From the NCBI RefSeq assembly GCF_042686195.1, contig NZ_JBHUOQ010000001.1, positions 1,240,001-1,304,000 of the forward strand: 64,000 bases of DNA, in the 5' to 3' direction. The notes beneath the pieces were generated by a model. The model worked only from the letters and a program-made list of their open reading frames with translations. It was not told the origin of the DNA and did not search any database. Each line of letters opens with the position of its first letter. Position 1 is the first letter of the stretch. Positions 52,903-62,699 of the stretch are shown piece after piece. The translations under genes and the position numbers were made by a program. The DNA is from Corticicoccus populi. Its GTDB lineage: Bacteria; Bacillota; Bacilli; Staphylococcales; Salinicoccaceae.

Positions 52903-53211
52903 TTAGCTGACACCGAGTGCAATTTTAGCGTAACGTGTCATCATATCTTTATGCCAAGGCGGATTCCAAACGATATTTACATCTGTATCCTGTACTTCAG
53001 GCAGTTCAGCAAGCGCCTGCTTGACCTGGTCTACAATCTGCGGCCCCATCGGGCAGCCCATTGAAGTCAGTGTCATTTCAACACCTGCATTTCCATCTTC
53101 ATCAAGATGCACACCGTATACAAGACCTAAGTTGACAATATCAATGCCGAGCTCGGGGTCAATCACGTTTTCAAGTGCACCCATCATGCTTTCTTCCATC
53201 ATTTTATCCAT
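52903..53211 (-). CDS. sufT: SufT-like iron-sulfur cluster assembly protein (MIP18/PaaD family)
   Basis: About 102 residues, a stand-alone MIP18/DUF59 domain. D-P-E-L-G-I-D-I-V-N-L-G-L-V-Y-G and the cysteine in T-S-M-G-C-P-M-G are family hallmarks. In S. aureus SufT supports maturation of Fe-S proteins under high demand and lies next to clpB, as here. The ATG at 53211 has AAAGGAGTG about 7 nt upstream; the longer frame to 53301 lacks a usable site. Symbol by family and synteny. Confidence 0.85.
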   Translation of the reverse strand: MDKMMEESMMGALENVIDPELGIDIVNLGLVYGVHLDEDGNAGVEMTLTSMGCPMGPQIVDQVKQALAELPEVQDTDVNIVWNPPWHKDMMTRYAKIALGVS

Positions 53212-53322
53212 TTTTTCCACTCCTTTCAGAGTTATACTAATAATATCATACCAAAATTCTGACACAGTATAAATAATAATGATAGAATTGAATCGTAACA
53301 AACTTTAAGGAGAATTACTCAA

Positions 53323-54135
53323 ATGGAGAAACATTTAATTTGTCTGGATTTAGACGGCACACTGCTCACTGATGAAAAAGTGATCAGTCAATATACAAAA
53401 ACAGTTTTACTTGAATTAAAACAACAGGGTCATGAACTGATTATTTCCACCGGAAGACCTTACCGTGCAAGCGAACTTTATTACCGGGAGCTTGGTATGG
53501 ATACACCGATTGTGAATTTTAACGGTGCTTTCGTTCACCACCCTCAGGACTTTAACTTTGAAACGCTTCATACACCTCTTGATTTGAATGTCGCTGTAGA
53601 GATCGCAAGACGTGTCCCGGAATTGAAAATTCAAAATGTCATTGCTGAAATCAAAGATACGGTCTATCTTCATTATCATGATTCTGTACTTTTCGATGCA
53701 TTCAGTATGGGCGAACCGACAGTAAAAGTCGGTGAATTAACACAGACTATGACAGACGGGCCGACGACTATATTGATTCAGGCTGAAGAAGATGAAATGC
53801 CTGCTATCCGCGACGAACTCGACAACGTGTTCGCAGAAGCAATTGAACACAGACGCTGGGGTGCACCGTATCCGGTACTGGAGATTGTTAAAAAAGGCAT
53901 CAGCAAGGCGGTCGGTGTCGAACATGTCAGAAAATATCTGGGCGTGGACAAAGAGAATACGATTGCTTTTGGTGATGAAGATAATGATACAGAGATGCTC
54001 AAATACGTTCGTCACGGTGTTGCGATGGGCAATGCGACAGATGAAATCAAAGATGTCTCAGACCATATCACAATCTCAAATAACGAAGACGGAATCGGCA
54101 GATTTTTAAACGATTATTTTAAATTAAACCTATAA
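53323..54135 (+). CDS. Cof-type HAD-IIB family phosphatase
   Basis: Cytoplasmic phosphohydrolase of 270 residues. Motif I is D-L-D-G-T-L-L (Asp nucleophile), motif II S-T-G-R, motif III K-K-G-I-S-K and motif IV G-D-E-D-N-D. The C2B-type cap lies between motifs II and III. Family members act on sugar phosphates, FMN or pyridoxal phosphate; the substrate is not readable. RBS AAGGAGAA precedes the ATG, and the DegV gene follows 16 nt later. Confidence 0.92.
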   Translation: MEKHLICLDLDGTLLTDEKVISQYTKTVLLELKQQGHELIISTGRPYRASELYYRELGMDTPIVNFNGAFVHHPQDFNFETLHTPLDLNVAVEIARRVPELKIQNVIAEIKDTVYLHYHDSVLFDAFSMGEPTVKVGELTQTMTDGPTTILIQAEEDEMPAIRDELDNVFAEAIEHRRWGAPYPVLEIVKKGISKAVGVEHVRKYLGVDKENTIAFGDEDNDTEMLKYVRHGVAMGNATDEIKDVSDHITISNNEDGIGRFLNDYFKLNL

Positions 54136-54151
54136 GTGAGGAGTTTTAAAT

Positions 54152-54991
54152 ATGAAATTATTTGCAGACAGCTGTTCTGATATCAGTATTAAAGACTTAA
54201 ACCAGCGGGATATTGATGTACTGCCGCTTAAAATCACTATTGATGACACGGATTACCTGGACCAGGTTGAAATCACCAGTGAAGAAGTTCTTGAAGCAAT
54301 ATCAAACAACAAACGACCGCTCACATCACAGGCAAATCCTGAGAATTTTATTGAAGCATTCAAACCTTATGTTGAAAAAGGAGAAGATATTATTTATATC
54401 GCCTTTTCAAGTGAACTTTCCGGAACATACAACAGTTCTGTGATTGCACGGGATGAGCTTCTTGAAGCCCACCCTGATGCGAGTATCACAGTCATTGATA
54501 CAAAATCGGCAAGCTATGGTCTCGGTATGATTGTAGAAGATGCTGATGATGATATTAAAGCCGGTAAATCAAAGGATGAAGTCATTAAAAATATTGAGAA
54601 AAACATTGAGCGGATTGTGCATTTATTTACAGTCAGTGACCTCGATTACCTTGCTAAAGGCGGCCGTCTTTCAAAAGGACAGGCATTTTTAGGCGGACTT
54701 CTCAACATTAAGCCGCTGCTTCATGTAGAAAACGGCAGACTCGTCCCTCTGGAAAAACACCGCGGTGTTAAAAAAGTAATTTCGAGCATGGTCAATCATG
54801 TGAATGAAGACAAAGGTAAAGGACGTGCCCGCATCACCCATGCAAATGCCGGTGAACTTGCGGAGCAGGTGAAAGAAAAAATTCTTGCAGAGACAGAAAT
54901 CGAAGATATTCAAATCAGTATGATCGGTCCGACAATATCAAGCCACACTGGTAACGGTACTGTTGCGCTGTTCTATTATAAAGAAGACTAA
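54152..54991 (+). CDS. DegV family fatty-acid-binding protein
   Basis: 279 residues of the DegV/FakB family, which bind a fatty acid for phosphorylation by the kinase FakA. D-S-C-S-D-I at the N-terminus, L-T-S-Q-A-N-P, S-S-E-L-S-G-T-Y-N-S and D-Y-L-A-K-G-G-R are family signatures. No fakA is present in this window. RBS GAGGAG precedes the ATG. It may be co-transcribed with the HAD gene and ends in a terminator. Confidence 0.9.
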   Translation: MKLFADSCSDISIKDLNQRDIDVLPLKITIDDTDYLDQVEITSEEVLEAISNNKRPLTSQANPENFIEAFKPYVEKGEDIIYIAFSSELSGTYNSSVIARDELLEAHPDASITVIDTKSASYGLGMIVEDADDDIKAGKSKDEVIKNIEKNIERIVHLFTVSDLDYLAKGGRLSKGQAFLGGLLNIKPLLHVENGRLVPLEKHRGVKKVISSMVNHVNEDKGKGRARITHANAGELAEQVKEKILAETEIEDIQISMIGPTISSHTGNGTVALFYYKED

Positions 54992-55019
54992 AAAAATCCC
55001 GCATCTGCGGGATTTTTTT
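54991..55019. terminator. Bidirectional terminator after the DegV gene
   Basis: AAAAAATCCCGCA / TGCGGGATTTTTTT with a 2-nt loop, shared with the convergent GH13-like gene whose stop lies within its T-run. Confidence 0.9.
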
Positions 55020-56469
55020 ATGATGCTTGTTTTCGTTTTTTCTTGTTATTGCGTGCTGCAAAGAAGATAAATACAGCAAAGCCGCCGAAAATAAGAACAC
55101 TCGCAATAATGTAGCCGTTATTTAAGCCCATCTCGTCAACAATCGCATAGAACTCTGTCTCTTCACGGTCAAGAACCAGAATATACTCATCACCGTTATG
55201 CGGACGGATCATATCACCGACAAGCATACCGGACATGACTTTCCCGTCCTCATCTTCTGTCAGCGTAATGCTTTTTGTTTCAGAAGTGTCATTTACATTT
55301 AAAATAAAGTCCACATCATTGGTATTATATCTCGTCACATAATGACCGTCTTCGTTCAAAATTGTTTCAAGATCTCCGGTAAAGGCTGATTTCTGCTCGG
55401 AGAATACTTTGTTAATGTGTTCAATAAATTCCACAACTTCCTGGTCTGTCCACAGATCCATCTGCATGTGTATGCCGGGAATATCCTCACCATTTAATGC
55501 CACCTCGGTACCGTAAAGCATGGATACCGGTCCATGATATGCATATAAATATGTCATCAGCTGTTTGATACGTGTCCCGGGAAACATATTTTCACTTACA
55601 GCATGACTGGTAAAGCGTTCACTGAACCAGTGGTCGGCCAGTAAAAATTCTGTCCCGTCCGGAAGTTCCGGTATCTCTTTATTCACGGAAGAAAATGACT
55701 CGGCAAGTGCTGCTCTCGTCTCTTCATGTGCTGTAAAATCAAATCCCTCTAAAGACATATCCTCTGCCGTAGTGATACCGTATGACGTCACCCCGTCAGG
55801 AACAAATGTTGACGCATCAATATTATTCTCTGCAGTCATAAAAGAAAGACCGTCTATATTATATTCATCTGTAAAAGATTCAAGCATTTCTCTATATTGT
55901 TCCTGATTGCTTGATTGACTAAAGTCAATCATATCAATGCCGCGGGTGTCGAGGTACGACTGGTACAGGTCACTCACTGAAAGGTCCGCACTGCCTAGAG
56001 GTTCGAATGCATCAGTCGCAGTCATCGGGACATCGACAATGACTTCTATATCCATGTCGTGTGCCTGATCGATTAAGCTCTGAAAAGCCTCTCCACCGCC
56101 GAAACTTTCTTCAATCTGATTGTAGTCCGTCACAGCGTAGCCTAAATAATCATCTGTTTCATGTTCAAAAACCGGTGATAAATGAAGCGTGTCAAATCCC
56201 ATAGTCTGAATATATTCAAGCTGGGACTCTATCCCCTCGAAATCACCGCCGAATGGAAAATCCGGATCATCATTCGAATCCCGTCCGTCATCATTTCCTT
56301 CATCTCCATTTAAGAAACGGTCCACCACAATACTGTAAATACGTTTTGCATCCCCTGGATTCGTCACACTGTCTGCTTTTGCATTATTTTCCGGCTCATA
56401 AGAAGTATGTATAGTGCCGAGCACTGCGAAGACAGCAAACAGAGTCAACATTTTTTTCATCAATTTCAT
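55018..56469 (-). CDS. Membrane-anchored GH13 (alpha-amylase-like) pseudoenzyme
   Basis: 483 residues. A signal peptide (about 1-32), a shortened (beta/alpha)8 GH13 barrel, a small beta domain and a C-terminal membrane helix (about 454-474) followed by K/R residues. The first strands are well kept: V-D-R-F-L-N-G-D, F-G-G-D-F-E-G-I and G-Y-A-V-T-D-Y. The catalytic regions are not: region I reads D-V-P-M-T-A where D-x-x-x-N-H is usual, region II D-G-L-S-F-M-T lacks the Arg and Asp nucleophile, and region IV has Y-H-G for H-D. It is therefore predicted not to hydrolyse glycans but may bind them. Reading frame intact, so it is not a decaying pseudogene. Confidence 0.82.
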   Translation of the reverse strand: MKLMKKMLTLFAVFAVLGTIHTSYEPENNAKADSVTNPGDAKRIYSIVVDRFLNGDEGNDDGRDSNDDPDFPFGGDFEGIESQLEYIQTMGFDTLHLSPVFEHETDDYLGYAVTDYNQIEESFGGGEAFQSLIDQAHDMDIEVIVDVPMTATDAFEPLGSADLSVSDLYQSYLDTRGIDMIDFSQSSNQEQYREMLESFTDEYNIDGLSFMTAENNIDASTFVPDGVTSYGITTAEDMSLEGFDFTAHEETRAALAESFSSVNKEIPELPDGTEFLLADHWFSERFTSHAVSENMFPGTRIKQLMTYLYAYHGPVSMLYGTEVALNGEDIPGIHMQMDLWTDQEVVEFIEHINKVFSEQKSAFTGDLETILNEDGHYVTRYNTNDVDFILNVNDTSETKSITLTEDEDGKVMSGMLVGDMIRPHNGDEYILVLDREETEFYAIVDEMGLNNGYIIASVLIFGGFAVFIFFAARNNKKKRKQAS

Positions 56470-56660
56470 ATATTATTATCCTACCTTTTATTCGTATAAA
56501 TATCAGTATACTAGGCTCACAGCTAATTTGCAGTGATATCTTAAAATGTTCATAAATTTGTGGTTAATTAGGACATTTCACTCACTGATTAACACCCTTA
56601 AATGATTGAATGGATCAGACTCCGGCATTGACCTAATGACATCCCTGTAAATCTCCACAA

Positions 56661-56692
56661 AAAAACAAACCGGAATTAACCGGTTTGTTTTT
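56661..56692. terminator. Terminator downstream of the YisL-like gene
   Basis: Stem AAACAAACCGG / CCGGTTTGTTT with a 6-nt loop and A/T runs on both sides. It lies 45 nt after the YisL-like stop. The rest of 56470-56660 shows no gene. Confidence 0.85.
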
Positions 56693-56736
56693 ATTATTAG
56701 ATAATAAGCCCCCGCTATTATGCTGACAATTCTCGA

Positions 56737-57117
56737 TTATAGTACGCCGAGTGGTAAATAAGTACCAAGTCCGACTGTAATAATAATCAGTACCACCGCA
56801 ACAATCGCAATTTTGTTTGCTGCCGGTGATTGTTTTTTGAGTCTGACCAGTGTGCTTTCCATAAGAGCAACTGAGAACAGGCCGAATAATACTTTCAAGC
56901 CATATTCCATATGTGATCCTGCGTTTGAAATACCGTCCATATTTTGAATATAAACGATTAACCCGCTCGCTATAACGAGTATATAGAACAGGCGCAGTAC
57001 CATATGAAGAATTTTAGGCAGTTTATTTTCCGGACTGCTGTCTTTCTTGTAAAGCACGTATACGACTACAAACAAAATAATCGCAAGCACAATGGAAGTC
57101 AAATGTAAGTGCAACAT
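56737..57117 (-). CDS. YisL/UPF0344 family membrane protein
   Basis: 126 residues with four predicted membrane helices, the size and layout of the UPF0344 (YisL, DUF1516) family found in Bacillus and Staphylococcus. Start M-L-H-L-H-L-T-S and the segment H-M-E-Y-G-L-K fit. RBS AAAGGAAG precedes the ATG. Function unknown. It lies downstream of the FAH-family gene on the same strand, as in S. aureus. Confidence 0.82.
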   Translation of the reverse strand: MLHLHLTSIVLAIILFVVVYVLYKKDSSPENKLPKILHMVLRLFYILVIASGLIVYIQNMDGISNAGSHMEYGLKVLFGLFSVALMESTLVRLKKQSPAANKIAIVAVVLIIITVGLGTYLPLGVL

Positions 57118-57199
57118 TAGAGTCTTCCTTTCTAAAAATCATTTTCTATATAAATTCCGTCCACAATTATAGCATATACACATATACCACGATATGCGT

Positions 57200-58102
57200 T
57201 TATTCTTCAATATGTGTCGTTAATGTGCCAATTCCGTTAATGGAAATTCTCACTTCATCGCCCGGCTGTAAAAACTGCGGCGGCTGCATACCTGCACCGA
57301 CGCCGGCAGGTGTACCTGTCGCAATGACATCACCCGGTACGAGTGTCACATATTTAGAAATCTCTGCAATCAGCTCATCAATTTTAAGCACCATATCCTG
57401 TGTTGACCCGTCCTGACGGATTTCATCGTTCACTTTAGTAACGATTGATGTTTTTTCAGGTGCCGGCAGTTCATCCTTAGTAACGATAAACGGTCCCATC
57501 GGGCAGCTGCCTTTTAAGCTTTTAGATAAGAATGCCTGTGCATGCTGTTTCTGCAGATCTCTTGCTGTAATATCATTGATGATTGTATAGCCGTAAATAT
57601 GATCAAGTGCCATGTGGCTCGGGATTTTTTCACCACGTTTACCAATCACAACACCGAGCTCACCTTCATAATCAAGTGAAGACGTAATGTCCTGATGATT
57701 CGGGATTGTTGCCTCATCACCGACAAGACTTGTTGTTGCTTTTGTAAATACATATAAGTTATCGACGCTGTTATTTAATTCCTCAGCATGCTTCTGATAG
57801 TTACGCCCGAGCGCAATCACATTATTCGGCGGTGTCACAGGAGCTTCAAATTTAATATCGGCAAACGGTGCTTTATATTTTCCTGCATCCCCTGCCTGCT
57901 CTGCTTTCTCCACAATTTTTCTTACGATCTCTTGAAAATCCAAAGTATTGTATTTCTGTATTCCTTCAAGTAAAGTTTTAGGATAATCCGCATCTTCGCC
58001 AAATTTCTTAAATAACTTCGGCAGAATCCACGCACTTTCTTCTCTCTTTACCTTAACACCATATTCTGTTTTACCTTCATATTCAAAAGTCAAAAATTTC
58101 AT
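57200..58102 (-). CDS. Fumarylacetoacetate hydrolase (FAH) family protein
   Basis: Cytoplasmic metal-dependent enzyme of 300 residues acting on acylpyruvate-like or 2-hydroxy-diene acids. The C-terminal catalytic domain (about 85-300) shows I-A-L-G-R-N-Y, D-Y-E-G-E-L-G-V-V-I-G for Mg2+ binding, and I-A-T-G-T-P-A-G-V-G. A regulatory N-terminal part of about 75 residues precedes it. The true substrate is unknown; acylpyruvases and oxaloacetate decarboxylases belong to the same family. RBS AAGGAGCG precedes the ATG. Confidence 0.88.
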   Translation of the reverse strand: MKFLTFEYEGKTEYGVKVKREESAWILPKLFKKFGEDADYPKTLLEGIQKYNTLDFQEIVRKIVEKAEQAGDAGKYKAPFADIKFEAPVTPPNNVIALGRNYQKHAEELNNSVDNLYVFTKATTSLVGDEATIPNHQDITSSLDYEGELGVVIGKRGEKIPSHMALDHIYGYTIINDITARDLQKQHAQAFLSKSLKGSCPMGPFIVTKDELPAPEKTSIVTKVNDEIRQDGSTQDMVLKIDELIAEISKYVTLVPGDVIATGTPAGVGAGMQPPQFLQPGDEVRISINGIGTLTTHIEE

Positions 58103-58159
58103 GGATTTCGCTCCTTATTATATTCTTTTAATCATTATAACAAACATCCAATGATATGT

Positions 58160-59269
58160 TTATTTTATTCTGTTTATTACAACAATATCTTCAAGTGATT
58201 TAATATTAAAGCGCTGAATTAAATTCATGATGACCACTACTGCCAGATAAATGACAAAAGCAGCACCTGTCACCGCTGCGATTGACAGCTCACCGTATAA
58301 GCTGAATCCGATACCGTAAGATAAAAACATCATTACGATATTAAATAGTACATAGGCTGTCAGTGCATGCCGGCCTGTATCCGACAAAATTTTCACGAGC
58401 TTCTCCGGCAGGAACAATCCCGCCATCAATAAAACAAGATATATCCCTGCTGCCAGCAGTCCGCCGCCGATTACTTCACCGACTGTAAATATACTGCTTG
58501 AACCGAGAGATACGACCTGCAGCAGTTTAATTGTAATACCGCCCCCAAGTACTACGAGAGCAAGAAACGTCATCATACCGATGTTCTTTTGTATATACTT
58601 CAGCACACTGAAGCGGTACATCGTAATACCGAGCAGTGTATACGGCAGAATTGAAATGACATTATTATAAATTCCCGGCCACAGACTGTCACGCATCACT
58701 TCAAGATTGATGCCGACCATTGCCAGATAATCACTGCTTCTAAAGACGCTTGAAAACTCATTGACCTCCTGGATGTTTGTGTATATCTGATCATCCAGAC
58801 TGCTGTTAATCAGAAGTTCGAAGAAGCCGTTTACCATAATATGAATGAGCATCAAAACCGCAAACGATGCGAGAACCACCCATCTGTTCACTTTCAGGAA
58901 TAAACACCCGATGATGGTCACCAGTGCAATGACCGGTAGTGTGTCATAGCCGAAAACAAGTATTGACTGGACAACGCCGATAATCATTACGCTGGCCATT
59001 GTTAAAACTGCTGATTTTGTACCATATGCATCGAGACTGCTGATGAGACTGCCCAGTATCATGGCGGCAAGCGGAACTCCGACACCGCCTGAAAACAGAT
59101 TAAATATTTGAAAATGATTCAGCTCACTGCCCTGAAAATACTCATAAGGATTTAAATGTTCATACGGCAGTAAAAAATATAACGCATTCATCAAAAAGAT
59201 AAATATCAGTGCAGCACCAAGTGTAAAAAAAATATTGATTTGATCTTTATTCAACTTCAATCGCTCCAT
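58160..59269 (-). CDS. Polytopic membrane protein, possibly DUF418/YeiB-like
   Basis: 369 residues with about nine or ten hydrophobic helices. The segment D-T-G-R-H-A-L-T-A-Y-V-L near residue 310 resembles the G-R-M-A-L-T-N-Y signature of DUF418/YeiB proteins, a family of unknown function. The assignment is tentative. The ATG at 59269 lies 23 nt inside the end of addA, so the gene is translated together with addA; a start at 59299 would add ten residues. No close S. aureus counterpart comes to mind. Confidence 0.55.
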   Translation of the reverse strand: MERLKLNKDQINIFFTLGAALIFIFLMNALYFLLPYEHLNPYEYFQGSELNHFQIFNLFSGGVGVPLAAMILGSLISSLDAYGTKSAVLTMASVMIIGVVQSILVFGYDTLPVIALVTIIGCLFLKVNRWVVLASFAVLMLIHIMVNGFFELLINSSLDDQIYTNIQEVNEFSSVFRSSDYLAMVGINLEVMRDSLWPGIYNNVISILPYTLLGITMYRFSVLKYIQKNIGMMTFLALVVLGGGITIKLLQVVSLGSSSIFTVGEVIGGGLLAAGIYLVLLMAGLFLPEKLVKILSDTGRHALTAYVLFNIVMMFLSYGIGFSLYGELSIAAVTGAAFVIYLAVVVIMNLIQRFNIKSLEDIVVINRIK

Positions 59270-62200
59270 AATCAAAGAAATATAGGTATACTTTAACATC
59301 TTTTTGTAAAGCTTTCTCTGCAGAACGCTTATAAATATCCATCTGGGTGTAATAACGGTTCAATAAATCGTCACGTGTCAGCTGTCTTTCTTTCACCTTA
59401 TCCGTCTTATAATCAATAATCACGTAGTTTCCGTCTACTTCAATGAGACAGTCCATGATTCCCTGGACGATCTGATCATCATAATCCGAATAGCCGATTG
59501 CTTTTTGATTCATGATAAACGGAATTTCAGTGTGTACATTCTCAGCCCGGCCGAGCAGCTCACGCATCTCCGGATGACTGATAAACCGGTCAATGTTTTC
59601 AAGCATTTTTAAAATATGTGTTTCTGTAATAAATGCCTCGTCCTTCATCTTGCCGCGTACGAGCATTTCTAAATATTTCTTCTGTTCGTCATCGTCCATT
59701 TTCATGAGGATTTCAAAGTGGTTCACGACATGTACCATCACCGCATGCATTAAAGTACCGAACACCGGTGCATCCACTGTTTCATTCATAAAGTTCGGTT
59801 CTCTCAAATTCGGTTCCCTGTCATGCCTGATGACGTAACTGTCGTCAGGCACCGGTTCATTTTTACGTTTGATTTCCGACACAGACTCTTTATGGACCAC
59901 TTCAGTATCTTCTTTATGGGCATACTGATATGTTAAACTCTCTTCAATCCATTCATTCCGGTCAACCTGAACCTCCTGTATGTCCTGGAGTGTGTGATGA
60001 TGATATGAGACTGACTCAGGCTCTTCAAGCTCACTGATTTCCTTAACGGTGAACACATTATTCTCTGTCTGATTCAAATGCATCAAAACCGGCAGAATTA
60101 AATCCTGGACATTCGTAATGTTCAGCCGGTCATCTGTCAGTATCATGCCGCCCTCATATTTGAATTTTTCCTTATATTCACCCTTAAATACAAACGGCAT
60201 AATCAACTGATCAACCGCACGTGTCATCGCAACATATATCAGCCGCATCTCCTCTGAAATCATTTCTTTTTTAATTTCATTTGAAACTGCAGACGCATGA
60301 ATACTCGGAAGTACCGCTTCAACATCCGGCAGATAACGCTTAAAGGCAATGCCTGAGTCCGGGTGCACAATGACTCTGCTTCTTAAATCACTTAAATTTA
60401 AGTTCCGGTACAAACCGGCATAAATGACATACTTAAACTCAAGTCCTTTCGATGCATGAATGGTCATCACACGGAGGGTATCATCTTCTTCTGTCACTGT
60501 ATTCTCTTCACCGAAATCCTGGCCGTCCTCAATCATCTGACGGATGAAGGAAATAAATTCATACAGTGAAATATGCGACATACCTTCAAATTCAAGCGCT
60601 TTTTCAACGAGACCATTTAAATTGGCACGTCTTGAAATACCGCCCGGCAGTCCTGAGAAGTATTCGAGCAGATTAAATTCATAAAAAATATCATCAATCA
60701 GCTGCGGTACACTTAAGTATCTTGCTCTATTGACAAGAAGTGCGAGTGCCTCTTCAAATGTACGGATGGCATCTTTGACAGAATCGTCACCCTCATACTC
60801 CTTCATCGCCTCATACAAATATACACTGTCTCCAGAGCTTCTGATTTTTGCGATATCATCTTCCGTAAAATCAAACATCGGCAGCCGCATCATGCCTGTT
60901 AAATGGTCATCCTGAAGCGGGTTATCAATCACAGATAAAATACTCAGCATCGTCCTTATTTCAAGAGTGTCAAGGTAGCCGGAACGGTTATTTACGTACA
61001 CAGGAAGATCCGCTTCACTGAGCAGCTTTCTGTATGTCTCATTGTCTCTCGAATTCCTCGTGAGAATCACAATGTCGTTGTAATCGGCACCTTTTCTGAC
61101 TTTATCCTTAATCTCACGGACAATATGACGGATTTCAGCATTGTCACCCAGTGTATCTGTCTCTTCAATAATATGAATTTCCTGAAGCAGCGGTTCCTCA
61201 TTTAAATAATTCCCCTGAACGAGCTGATGGTTTTCATCATAAACAATCTCGCCTACTTCCTCATCCATCATGCGTTCAAACAACCTGTTCGTTAAGGACA
61301 GTACTTCCCCTCTTGAACGGAAGTTATGATTCAAATTGATTAACCTGCCGGAATTACTTCCTGAGAACCGTTTCGATTTTTCAATAAAGAGCGACGGGTC
61401 CGCCTGTCTGAATTTATAAATCGACTGCTTCACATCACCCACCATAAACAAGTTCCCGTCAGACTCACCGCCGGTCTTAAGAGATGTAATAATTGCCTCC
61501 TGCACCCGGTTGATATCCTGATATTCGTCAATCATGATTTCCTTAAACTGTTCCTGATACTCTTTTTTCTGTGCGCCGTCATCCGCATTTAAAATTTCAA
61601 GCGCGTAATGTTCATAATCCGAAAAATCCATTTCATTGCGTTCAAGTTTCTGACGCCTGAATGAAGTGAGGACTTCCTGTGCGATGTCGACCAGTACATT
61701 ATTCATACCGTTCATCGGGGACAGTTCCTGCCGCACCGCTTCAAGGTCATACTGTTTCATGCCGTATATATCTTCATAACGCTTCTTCACCCGGGCATGG
61801 ACATTTTTCAACGCTTCTTTTTCTTCTTCATCCGCAACTTTTTTATAAAAATTGTGACGACCGTCTTTTAAATTAAACGGTGTCAGCTGAAACATTTCCT
61901 GCTGCCGGTTTTTCATCACTGCATTTTCTACAGAACGTTCCAATGACTGAAGCGCATCAAAGGCGTCTCTGACTTGAGTTTCTTTAATCTCTTCATGCGT
62001 CACTGTGTGATACATCGCCTTCAGTGTACCGAGATCCTTAGTCAGTGCAGAGAGCTTATTTGAAAGCATATGATTATAGTTGTTCAGTATTTCAAGGAGT
62101 CTTTCATCATTAATATACTGGTCTTTATTCCGCTCCAAAAACTGTTTTGGATCCGGACTCGCAACCGCAGTGTAGTATAAATTTCTGATTTCAGCTGTCA

Positions 62201-62699
62201 TACCGTCATTACTTTTATCACTGGACAGCATCTTACTCAGCTGATGGAAGGTCTCATCGTCTGATTTATAATAGGACTCAAGTGTATTATTAATCGTATA
62301 ATCCAGGCGGATTTTCATTTCTACATCACTGAGTGTTCTCATGTCGGGAGAAACACCGATGGCATTGTAATGCATTTTAATCAAATACAGACAGAAGCTG
62401 TGCAGCGTTGAAATATGGGCCTCTTTTAAATTGATGATTTCCTCATAAAGTCTCGGCTCTTTCGTTTCATCAAATTTCTGCCTTAAAGCACGTTCAATTT
62501 TATCTTTCATATCACGGGCACTGGCATTCGTAAACGTGGATACGAGTACCTCGTCGATCCGGTATTCACCGTTCACAATCTTCTGGATAATCCGTTCAAC
62601 AAGGACAGTCGTCTTACCGCTTCCCGCTGCTGCCGCGACAAGTATATCCGAGCCCTTCGCATCAATAGCTTCTCTTTGTTTAGGCGTCCACTGGACCAT
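59247..62699 (-). CDS. addA: ATP-dependent helicase/nuclease subunit A
   Basis: UvrD-like helicase and nuclease half of AddAB, which resects double-strand breaks for RecA loading. 1150 residues, slightly short for the family. Walker A A-A-G-S-G-K-T-T (about 25), D-E-Y-Q-D-I-N (about 390), G-D-V-K-Q-S-I-Y-K-F-R and the late motif V-A-M-T-R-A define the helicase. The C-terminal nuclease domain has I-D-Y-K-T-D-K. The start overlaps the end of addB by 20 nt and the stop overlaps the next gene, showing tight coupling. Confidence 0.96.
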   Translation of the reverse strand: MVQWTPKQREAIDAKGSDILVAAAAGSGKTTVLVERIIQKIVNGEYRIDEVLVSTFTNASARDMKDKIERALRQKFDETKEPRLYEEIINLKEAHISTLHSFCLYLIKMHYNAIGVSPDMRTLSDVEMKIRLDYTINNTLESYYKSDDETFHQLSKMLSSDKSNDGMTAEIRNLYYTAVASPDPKQFLERNKDQYINDERLLEILNNYNHMLSNKLSALTKDLGTLKAMYHTVTHEEIKETQVRDAFDALQSLERSVENAVMKNRQQEMFQLTPFNLKDGRHNFYKKVADEEEKEALKNVHARVKKRYEDIYGMKQYDLEAVRQELSPMNGMNNVLVDIAQEVLTSFRRQKLERNEMDFSDYEHYALEILNADDGAQKKEYQEQFKEIMIDEYQDINRVQEAIITSLKTGGESDGNLFMVGDVKQSIYKFRQADPSLFIEKSKRFSGSNSGRLINLNHNFRSRGEVLSLTNRLFERMMDEEVGEIVYDENHQLVQGNYLNEEPLLQEIHIIEETDTLGDNAEIRHIVREIKDKVRKGADYNDIVILTRNSRDNETYRKLLSEADLPVYVNNRSGYLDTLEIRTMLSILSVIDNPLQDDHLTGMMRLPMFDFTEDDIAKIRSSGDSVYLYEAMKEYEGDDSVKDAIRTFEEALALLVNRARYLSVPQLIDDIFYEFNLLEYFSGLPGGISRRANLNGLVEKALEFEGMSHISLYEFISFIRQMIEDGQDFGEENTVTEEDDTLRVMTIHASKGLEFKYVIYAGLYRNLNLSDLRSRVIVHPDSGIAFKRYLPDVEAVLPSIHASAVSNEIKKEMISEEMRLIYVAMTRAVDQLIMPFVFKGEYKEKFKYEGGMILTDDRLNITNVQDLILPVLMHLNQTENNVFTVKEISELEEPESVSYHHHTLQDIQEVQVDRNEWIEESLTYQYAHKEDTEVVHKESVSEIKRKNEPVPDDSYVIRHDREPNLREPNFMNETVDAPVFGTLMHAVMVHVVNHFEILMKMDDDEQKKYLEMLVRGKMKDEAFITETHILKMLENIDRFISHPEMRELLGRAENVHTEIPFIMNQKAIGYSDYDDQIVQGIMDCLIEVDGNYVIIDYKTDKVKERQLTRDDLLNRYYTQMDIYKRSAEKALQKDVKVYLYFFDYGAIEVE

